Below, piece after piece: positions 55,508 to 64,000 of a stretch of DNA of 64,000 nucleotides (positions are counted from its first letter, which is position 1; each line of letters begins with the position of its first letter). The stretch lies in contig JAALGZ010000011.1 of the NCBI GenBank assembly GCA_015227615.1, positions 1,116,001 to 1,180,000 of the forward strand, read 5' to 3'. Under the pieces are notes generated by a model. The model saw only the letters and a list, made by a program, of their open reading frames with translations, was not told where the DNA came from and did not search any database. The stretch is from Labyrinthula sp. Ha (taxonomy: Eukaryota; Sar; Bigyra; Labyrinthulida; Labyrinthulaceae). Position numbers and translations under genes: made by a program.

Positions 55508-58500
55508 TTTTCGTCTTAGAGGTAATAAATTCTTCTTTTATAAATTCTAATGGGTTAACTCAGCACCCTTGGCAGTTTACCCTTTGAATGCACTTAAGTT
55601 TTAGAGAGATTATAATTCTGGAGTTACACAGTAATTCCATATTGTGAATAGTTGCAATATGCCTCCAAATTTTTATTAGCACCGCTGGGGCATATGGGTG
55701 CCGTTTGATACTTTCATGATAGTTCAAAGCAGTTTCCTATGTTTTTCATATGATTTAGAGTGACAAAATGTGTTGCTTCTTTGGCTTGGAGCTAGTTTAA
55801 ATATTCAAATTAGGTTTCATGTTTGTGCTGTTGGTTATATGACCCGAGATTATATGTTTTATTGGTGGTTTTCAGTATTGGTTGTTTTTCTTCAAACAGC
55901 ATCACTAGATATATTAAACAAAACTTAGCGCCTAAATATTTCTTATTTAGAACAAAATTGCATAAGAAAGATATAATCTGTCACGTGAAAGAAGTTTACA
56001 AGTACAAGGCAGCAAATTTAAAAAATACTAAAGGGCAACATATGCCACTGGGGAACATTTCAAAGCAAAATTTACGCCCTGGCGCAATAAAAAAACAAAT
56101 TTTTTTTAATATAATTTCAAAATATACTAACGGTTAAAGTAAAGACATGATTCAGTTAGTCTGCATCCAGTTGATCGCCTTTAGTTTAGATGGCTAAGAG
56201 ATTCATAGAAAAGCCATGCTACAAAATAGCATTAAGTCATTTTGGCACACCTCTCCTTTACTCATATGGCAGGCACAATACTTTTTTCATATTAATTCAT
56301 GAGTAATAAAACAAAATCGAGGGCGAGAAGGGGACTCTGCAAGGAAAGCAACCACTTCTGACACGGTGTTCATACTAGCTGTTTGCACTAATGGATTTTA
56401 CTGCCCACTTATAATGTGCTCTGTTTTAATACCTGTGTCAAAGGAAGGGTGAAACATCATCTGATTATGAATTAAATATTGATTTAAAAGTATTACATGT
56501 ACTATCTTCTCAATAATGAGGAAACCTATTGGGCTAGCGACTCTGGCAAATCACATGCACTCCCTTAGTAGCACATGCAGCTACTAGGAAAATAAAATGA
56601 GGACCACTAATTTTACTTCATCAAAATAAGTAGCCAATTTCACAAGAACATGTAACTGTGGTGTATTTTTTTAGATTAAAGCTCAAAAAATGCATGTACT
56701 AGGTGTTGCTCACCTGGGTGATATAGTTTAAAGTTTGCTGTAACGAAACCTTAGAATCGATAATATTGCACAAATTCTAAAGTCAAACAGCAGGAATACA
56801 TTGCAAAGTGTACCAATAATTCTTTCATTGATAGTGTAGCATTAAATCCCATCTCCAAACAACGGTTTGTGTCTATTCTACCTTTATAAAAAAACATAAC
56901 ATACACATGTCAAACTTACAATTCATAGGTCTCTCAGAATCCACTCTTGTTCCAGAACAATCTTTTGGAGTTAGACAAATATTCGCTTATGTTCCCTTAA
57001 GCGGCTTAGAGAAACTTATTTTTTCTTCATTGAGGAACTATGTATGAAAACTATTCGATTCTTCCCAACCCCACTCAAATGCTGTCAATTACATTTCTTA
57101 GCCAAATATATGTCTAAGCTGCATGTCAATACGAATGGATTAAGTTTTCCAAATATTTTAGGGCTGATTAGTTATTAACCGGTATTTACACTACATATTT
57201 TTCACCGAGGTGGTGTTGTGTTAACAACAAGTTAAATGGAAGTATAATTAGTGGTGTATGTCTAAGCTACTAATTTAGTAGTTTGAACCATTGCAATTGA
57301 AACTGTTGCTATGGAGGTGTTTTATCCTAGCTATTTAGTCTTCCCTGAATGAGCTTGTGACAATGTGCATTACATTCTCTCCCTCTTCTTTTTTTGCATT
57401 ATATTATATTTTTCGATCAACTAGCCCCTGGCTATATTGCTATCTTATCTTTTTCAGTTTCTGTCATTTGAGCAGAATTTAAGCAAACATCACAGTCAAC
57501 ACAACCGCAGATAGCAAGAACCTGTATTCAAAGTAGGCGGCATGTGAAGGAAAACATCAAGATAAATTGAGACAAAAATCTGTATTCTTGATACAAGAAA
57601 AGATTCGCATGGTTTCCTGGAACTGGCGACCATAATTTATTGGTCCGTACTATCGCCTTCCTTTCTCTGTCTTCTTTATGTACTATCTGCAACTTATTTA
57701 GAATTGATGATCTTGCAGACTTTAAATTAAATAAAAATCCATTTCAATTATTTGTGCAAATTCTTTGCTTTAAGATCAAGGTGTTTCTTCAAGCACTCAT
57801 CCAAGGTTTTTTCTCTTCGTATTAACTTCATAGGTAGACTGATATAGCAGAACGTACAAAAGTTTATTTGCGGAGATGTGGGTACACTATGTAAGCAACT
57901 AAGTTAGGATCATAGTTGAGCGAAAAAATGACAGATTGTTTCAACTGTTATTTTCTGGGTTATATGAAAAGGAGATTGGAAATTATTAAAGGAGTTTAAA
58001 CAAGTTTTAAAGACTGGGATGTACCGTAAGTCAAGATAGTTTAGCGTTTTGAAGGTTTAGGTTAATAGTTACCTAATAATTTTTGCCTTTCCTTTAACTT
58101 TCCATTCAAATTTCTTCTTTTTTTAATACTCGTAGCTCCAGTTCTGTTGTTATTGTATCTGATTTTCTGCTCGAGTTGCTCTTGGGTAAAACTTGAACCG
58201 TTCACATTTCAAAATTCAAAAGATTTAGTTTCTAAAAGAAATAGTTCTGCCCCATGACGGCGTAGCTATTTTTAGTTCTAGAAATCCATTTCATAACTTA
58301 ATGTTTCTAATATCAAAAATAATCTGAACTTAGTTTCAACTTCTTGCTTATTTATTTACTTACAGGATACTATGTAACTTGTTGAGGACATCTATTGCTT
58401 AATGTATTTTAAAGTGTGAATATACCTGACTACTGCATCTAATGCCATCTATGATTTAATATGTGTCAACAATTTACTCATAAAGGCATGAGCACGTATG

Positions 58501-58625
58501 ATAATGATTCCAGTTTCAAAGGAAAAGGTATTAAGGGGATATCACGTCATGGTTCTTCTCTAAGTATTTGTTTTTGTTTTCTATCGTACTTATCATTTTC
58601 CTCCCAGTTGCTAAGTCGAAAGCCT

Positions 58626-58699
<74 letters not shown>

Positions 58700-61313
58700 T
58701 ATGGTTATGATAGCTCTTCCACAAGTCTTATAGATAAAGCCTTACACCAGTTTAATTCTCTGGATAGATGATAAGATTTCACCCAACTTTCTTCCACTGG
58801 CCTGTACATAGTTATATTTTTCCTCGTTTTTCCAGTAAGAGAGAAATTTTGGATACCTCTGCAACAGCATTGAACAGGGTTTCAATTATGTTGATCTTTA
58901 AATTAATACATATGTATCATTCACAAAGTTTGATCTACTCTCAAAGGTAACTTTCTCGAATATTTGAGTTCTTAGAATTTCAAGACTCCACGAATGATAA
59001 GTTTAGATATTATGATGAGAAGAGCTGATGTGATAAGTTTTCCTGCGTAAATCCATGAGTAACTCTAGTAAATCCATTATCCTCTATGATTGATTTCACC
59101 CCTGGGTTTGTGCACTTATATAAATACAGGATGACGTGGATAAAATCAGCGGAATATCATGTATAAGTAAGAAACCACAAGAATTCTGGGTTAAAGCTAT
59201 CGTAAAATTTCTGGCAGTCTGTTAGTAAATGCAGAAAATCTGGCTCCTTCCTTTGGAGTGTCTTTAAAAAAATTAGTGATACTTGTAATTTGTATGCGTT
59301 ACAAATTGTTCGCAAACAATGATCTTTTAATTCTCTATTATCTCCTCAAGTGGAGGCTTCAAGAGCAAATTTATTATATTTGTCAATATTTTGTGAGAGG
59401 TGTTTAGCAGAGATATAGGTCTGTAATTGCCAAAGCGCTGACAATTACTTTTGTTACAAAATATAATTATGCTGACAAAATATTTTTTTTAGTTTCTACG
59501 GTTCAAAAGTTGAAGGGTCTCAAAAAAAGCTTAGGTGCTAATAAGAAGAGATACTATTTTTTATGTATCCAAATTTCCTCTATTTTATTTACATATGAAA
59601 GGGTTCTCCTGAAATTTCTGGCTTTTCAACGCTATAGCAACTGTTTCATGTACCTTTAATGATGGAGGATGAACAGAAAGCATGTTGTTTCTTTCCTCTA
59701 ATAGCTCTAACATACTTATTTTTCCACGTAAGTTTGAAACCTCTTGCTTTACTCGATTTTGTTTGGTAAGATTTCTACTTTTTTTATCATTCACGTTTTC
59801 ATTCTTTTACTGAGTTTTTTTAATGTCAAAATTACGATACTGACCAATTATGGACTCTACTATATTGAATGCATTTTCTGCGATATTCATTCAAGGCCTA
59901 AGACTTAATTTTACTCTTTTTTACGATGAACCAGTTGGGGTAGTGCTAAAAAAAGATACTTGTTTTCATCTTGTTCAAAATTTTAGTTTCTCTGCCAGAA
60001 ATTTGTGATGAGATAATTAATTTTTCTAATAATATACTTAAATTTGTGTTAATATATTACTCATGAGTTGGACAAACATTGCGATTTGTATTATGGTGGA
60101 GATAATTTCATTTTATATATGTAATGAGAATATTTACTCTATGTGTTCTAGAAGTTATGACCCATTAGAAGTGTGATAATTTATAGAAAATGCCAATTTC
60201 GGTTTGTGAAATTTTCATTATATTCTTGCCTTATATGTATCAACAGCATCATATTAGTGATGACTTTGAAATATTCCAGGTAGTGCCTTTACTGTTTTGA
60301 TTGAGTTCTTGTACAATGGTAGCTATTGTGTTTCTCGGCTAGTCAAGGCTGATTGCCATATCTATCTTTTTTGTGCTACTCTACTCCAAGCTCTATAGTC
60401 ATCTTGAAATTCTTAACTACTTTGATGCTTTTATTCTGCGTTGCAGATGAATTTAGCCCAGACATTTCTGCAGATGTGGATTTTCAACGAAGAGAGATGC
60501 ACTGCAGTCGAAATGTACTTTGTTACTTGTAGAGGTGTCAACGATTGCTAGAAAATGCTTGCTGAAAAAGTTTACACAAGATGGCCTTTCAAAAGTAACT
60601 TTGAGAAATAAACAATCAAGAGTTGGGATGGATAATTGCCTTCTCGGAAAATTAACCTGTTGCTGTTTTTCTTTGGCTTATGTGATTATGCGCTAAAAGT
60701 CGCTAAACCACTTCCCCTGGCACACCATTTTTCCAGATAATCATTATCTACTGCTTGGTTCCTCGCCGAAACTAAATTTACTTCTAAAATGTCTAAATAT
60801 AGAAGTTAGAGTGAGATCAATATAGTCTAAATCAACCGCATCCTGTATGTCGTATACATGGTCAATGGAATCAACGCTAATTTAAATGTAATTTCGCTTA
60901 AAAAATCTTGCCCATCTCCAATACCCTGCAGGATTGCCTAGATTTGGTCATATATGTAATAACCATGTTAAGGCATGTTACAAAATTTAAACTTTGAATC
61001 GTTCTGTTGATAGTATGTGTTGTCGGCTTAGATTTTAATCATTGTTCTCTTCTAAACAAGGAAGTAAGAGTTTTTACTCTTACCAATACTCATATCTGGG
61101 AAATCCTAGAAGATACTTGTATAATTCTTTGTTAGAAGAATTTCTGGCTGCACTTATTTCGGTCGCGACGTAACTAATTCCGAGCAAACAGTAGCTTTGA
61201 ACTCCCCTTATTTTACTTGATCTTCAATTCTCAGGAAAAATGAGCTAGTTCCGTATTATTGGCGCTTGTTCTCTTCGTAACATACCCAGATTCAAACTTT
61301 GATACAATATTGT
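55508..61313. other. gene-poor AT-rich stretch
   Basis: Nearly 6 kb without a supported gene. Short frames at 55823-56137, 57640-57825, 59585-59794 and elsewhere have no recognisable features. A trinucleotide microsatellite lies at 58626-58698 (separate entry). No tRNA or mobile element seen. Confidence 0.5.
58626..58698 (+). repeat. TAG trinucleotide microsatellite, about 24 units
   Basis: An uninterrupted run of about 73 bp of TAG repeats. One frame reads as poly-valine, which is an artefact. It is the longest simple repeat in the window and likely variable in length between strains. Confidence 0.97.
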
Positions 61314-61332
61314 GGCGTTTTGAAAAAACGCC
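61314..61332 (-). terminator. histone 3' stem-loop of H3
   Basis: GGCGTTTTTTCAAAACGCC on the gene strand, followed by ACA, 13 bp after the stop. The G-G start, pyrimidine-purine stem, T-rich loop ending in C, and CC-ACA flank match the stem-loop bound by SLBP in replication-dependent histone mRNA, although the AT part of the stem is longer than in animals. Confidence 0.85.
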
Positions 61333-61345
61333 TTTTGGAAGATAT

Positions 61346-61759
<414 letters not shown>

Positions 61760-61783
61760 TTAATTTCAAATTGATTTTTGATC

Positions 61784-61875
61784 TAACGGTTCTTTCAAAA
61801 TAGATTCTAACTATAGATTTTGATTCTTGACATAGATTTTGCTATTGCGGAACGGATTTTTTAGAGTTAACGGTT
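61784..61875. promoter_or_regulatory. symmetrical bidirectional promoter of H3 and H2A
   Basis: TAACGGTT lies at 61784-61791 and TTAACGGTT at 61867-61875. Between them ATAGATTTTG occurs at 61813-61822 and 61832-61841, with a partial ATAGATTCT just before. The H2B/H4 promoter holds the same two motifs twice each in the same nested order. AACGG is a known Myb-type core; ATAGATTTTG is not one I recognise. Confidence 0.75.
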
Positions 61876-61903
61876 TTCTAATATCAAAATCAAAAGGAAA
61901 AAA

Positions 61904-62287
61904 ATGTCAGGAAAAGGAAAAGGAGGAAGAGGAAAAGCTTCAGGCAAAAGTCAAACAAGATCAGCTAAAGCTGGACTACAGTTTCCGGTAGGAAGAATTG
62001 CTAGATACCTTAAAAAGGGAGGTTACTCGAAGAGAGTAGGTGCAGGTGCTCCAGTGTATATGGCTGCAGTGCTTGAATACCTTGCTGCTGAAATTTTAGA
62101 GCTTGCTGGAAATGCTGCTAGAGATCACAAGAAGACGAGAATTACCCCAAGACACATTCAACTTGCAGTTAGAAATGATGAAGAGTTGAATAAACTACTT
62201 GGTGGAGTCACAATTGCTTCTGGTGGAGTACTTCCGAATATTCACGCTGTGCTCATGCCAAAGAAAAAAGGAAAAGCTGACAAGTAA
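61904..62287 (+). CDS. H2A: histone H2A
   Basis: A 127-residue canonical H2A. It has the basic tail [14 protein letters not shown], the [17 protein letters not shown] fold start, the acidic-patch residues of the [16 protein letters not shown] helix, and the NDEELNKLL docking region. It ends KKKGKADK and lacks the C-terminal SQ-E/D motif, so it is neither H2A.X nor H2A.Z. Single exon with a 3' stem-loop 14 bp after the stop. Expression with H3 is implied by the shared promoter. Confidence 0.99.
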   Translation: MSGKGKGGRGKASGKSQTRSAKAGLQFPVGRIARYLKKGGYSKRVGAGAPVYMAAVLEYLAAEILELAGNAARDHKKTRITPRHIQLAVRNDEELNKLLGGVTIASGGVLPNIHAVLMPKKKGKADK

Positions 62288-62301
62288 ATCCTTAAGCAAA
62301 A

Positions 62302-62320
62302 GGCGTTTTTTCAAAACGCC
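62302..62320 (+). terminator. histone 3' stem-loop of H2A
   Basis: GGCGTTTTTTCAAAACGCC then ACA, identical to the H3 and H2B copies, 14 bp after the H2A stop. Confidence 0.85.
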
Positions 62321-62511
62321 ACAGTTTGTTCGAAACTACACGCAAACGGGTTCCTGAATTTAATAAAAGAAGATACGGCTGTGTTTAAGTAAGAGTGTAT
62401 ATGTATAATAACCTGCAACTTAACTTCGAAGGTGCGATTCAATAAACACTGATTTTACTAAGACGCAAATTTTTGCGCGAGTATAGCAAGACACAAACTA
62501 TATAAATTTTT

Positions 62512-62784
62512 TTACTTAACATTGCGTGATGGCGTTTTCATTGTATTGTCTGATTTCATGGAAAGGAGTGTACGATTTGCTGAGAAACCAGTATCCGGTG
62601 GTGTGTTGCCTGGGAAGCATACATTTTCTTCATCTTCTACAGTATTCCTTTCTTGGTGTTGTGAATCCTTTTCTGCACTTAAATTCGGCTTCAAAAAAAT
62701 CACCTAAAGATAAAATTGCAGCTTTTCTTGGAACCTATTGGTGATTTAAACTCCTTGCACAGTGAATTTCTGGACTATAACCAT
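62512..62784 (-). CDS. possible small two-exon gene between H2A and H2B
   Basis: A stop-free frame (62703-62512) has a natural, hydrophilic composition (for example TVEDEENVCFPGNTPPDTGF, ending MKTPSRNVK) and no ATG near its start. It is preceded directly by TTTTATCTTTAG, a good 3' splice site. A 48-nt GT-AG intron (62751-62704) would join it to an ATG at 62784 and the codons MVIVQKFTVQG, giving about 74 residues. Overlapping stop-free frames exist on the other strand, so the coding strand is not certain. No family recognised. The position in the gap between histone 3' ends is unusual. Confidence 0.3.
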
Positions 62785-62851
62785 AGCTTCAACTAAATAA
62801 TTTCTTCCCTAGACAGCTTTTCTTACAACTTGTTTTGTATATTTATACTGT

Positions 62852-62870
62852 GGCGTTTTGAAAAAACGCC
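62852..62870 (-). terminator. histone 3' stem-loop of H2B
   Basis: GGCGTTTTTTCAAAACGCC then ACA on the gene strand, 13 bp after the H2B stop, identical to the H3 and H2A copies. Confidence 0.85.
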
Positions 62871-62883
62871 TTTGGCTTTCCGC

Positions 62884-63231
62884 CTAAGAACTAAACTTAG
62901 TAACAGCTTTGGTTCCTTCAGAAACTGCATGCTTTGCAAGTTCACCTGGAAGAACAAGTCTAACTGCAGTTTGAATCTCTCTTGAGCTTAAAGTCTGCTT
63001 CGAGTTATACTTTCCAAGCTTAGATGATTCAGTGGCAATCCTTTCGAAGACATCGTTAATAAAACTATTCATAATTGACATACTTTTCTTTGATATTCTC
63101 GTCTCTGGGTGTACTTGCTTCAATACTCTCATAATATAAGTGGAGAATGTCTCTTTTCTTCTCTTACTTCTTTTCTTGCCATCAGCTTTTGATGGTCCCT
63201 TTGCTGCTTTCTTACTTGGTGTTTTTGCCAT
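62884..63231 (-). CDS. H2B: histone H2B
   Basis: A 115-residue H2B with a short lysine/proline tail, then [20 protein letters not shown], the family core through [18 protein letters not shown] and the C-terminal helix [20 protein letters not shown], which carries the ubiquitylatable lysine region. Single exon, TAG stop, 3' stem-loop. It is divergent from H4 across 106 bp. Confidence 0.98.
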   Translation of the reverse strand: MAKTPSKKAAKGPSKADGKKRSKRRKETFSTYIMRVLKQVHPETRISKKSMSIMNSFINDVFERIATESSKLGKYNSKQTLSSREIQTAVRLVLPGELAKHAVSEGTKAVTKFSS

Positions 63232-63258
63232 TTTTCAATTTCGTTTCTTCTTCCCAAA

Positions 63259-63320
63259 AAACCGTTAATTCTCAAAATCTATACAGGAATACAAAATCTA
63301 TTCACTTAAGAAACCGTTAA
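63259..63320. promoter_or_regulatory. symmetrical bidirectional promoter of H2B and H4
   Basis: AACCGTTAA lies at 63259-63267 and 63312-63320; CAAAATCTAT lies at 63272-63281 and 63291-63300. These are the same boxes as in the H3/H2A promoter, on the other strand and more tightly spaced: two AACGGTT boxes enclosing two ATAGATTTTG boxes. Confidence 0.75.
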
Positions 63321-63331
63321 ACCAAAACTAA

Positions 63332-63649
<318 letters not shown>

Positions 63650-63664
63650 GCTTAGCTTATCTTA

Positions 63665-63684
63665 GGCGTTTTTTTCAAAACGCC
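63665..63684 (+). terminator. histone 3' stem-loop of H4
   Basis: GGCGTTTTTTTCAAAACGCC then ACA. This has one T more than the other three copies, which makes an 8-bp stem with the canonical four-base loop TTTC. Confidence 0.85.
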
Positions 63685-64000
63685 ACAGTTGCTTAAACTG
63701 CATGAAGCAAGAACAATTACATTAAGACTATAGCAATAAGTTTCGGGAAAACTGGTATGTGAACATTATTTGAACATTGGTTTCATATTGGAAGTTAAGC
63801 TCTACATCGCAGATAGGTTCGTTTCTTATACTCACATCTTCAACAAGAAGAAATTTAATAAACAAAATAGCTTTACCTGCAGTGTGTTTCGACAAGACAA
63901 GACAAAGCACAACCTATTGTGTGAATTCAAGCAAATCTTCCTTCCAGAGATGTTAATATCTTCACTTTGGGTGATGATTATTACTTCAGAAACTTTGTAG
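63685..64000. other. right edge, no gene seen
   Basis: AT-rich sequence after H4. One frame stays open to the window edge from 63770 but has no recognisable feature. Confidence 0.4.

Noticed and set aside
58568-58771. 67-codon plus-strand frame with a long valine run
   Set aside because: The valines come from the TAG microsatellite read in one frame; no protein feature beside it.

Overview
The window is eukaryotic nuclear DNA, probably from a flagellated unicellular protist of unresolved phylum. It is AT-rich and uses the standard genetic code, with TAA, TAG and TGA all seen as stops. It encodes a CFAP57 axonemal protein (motile cilia), mitochondrial succinyl-CoA ligase, core histones with metazoan-type 3' stem-loops, and Golgi, ESCRT-like and nuclear genes. 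Most genes are single open frames. The few introns I can propose are very short (24-30 or 47-48 nt).

Layout. Compact gene islands lie in AT-rich deserts. (1) 3.93-4.10 kb: tRNA-Thr(AGT) and initiator tRNA-Met(CAT) in tandem. (2) 4.70-5.75 kb: YIF1. (3) 9.97-10.69 kb: an orphan membrane protein. (4) 15.07-21.82 kb: CGR1, then NSE1, CFAP57 and a frame-interrupted myotubularin, packed with 10 bp of overlap to 241 bp of spacing. (5) 26.99-28.09 kb: a VTA1/LIP5-like protein. (6) 30.9-31.8 and 42.0-43.05 kb: a broken and an intact copy of a leucine-rich-repeat-like family sharing a nearly identical core. (7) 43.58-48.69 kb: an EGF-plus-seven-TM receptor-like protein, succinyl-CoA ligase alpha, a small mitoribosomal-like protein, a GT32 glycosyltransferase and a small spliced gene. 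(8) 52.50-55.51 kb: a tetraspanin with a verprolin/WIP-type WH2 tail, and RTF2. (9) 61.31-63.68 kb: a histone quartet as two divergent pairs, H3/H2A and H2B/H4.

Regulation. A short element, TTTTGGGCA, lies 16-47 bp upstream of at least six start codons. The two histone promoters share a separate symmetrical design: two AACGGTT boxes enclosing two ATAGATTTTG boxes. All four histone genes end in the same hairpin.

Most novel: the tetraspanin-WH2 fusion, which would tie a membrane microdomain protein directly to actin; the mosaic LRR-like family; the shared promoter element; an NSE1 without its RING; and a 20-bp palindromic element shared by two neighbouring loci. I found no recognisable retrovirus, LTR element, Polinton, LINE, CRISPR or rRNA gene.
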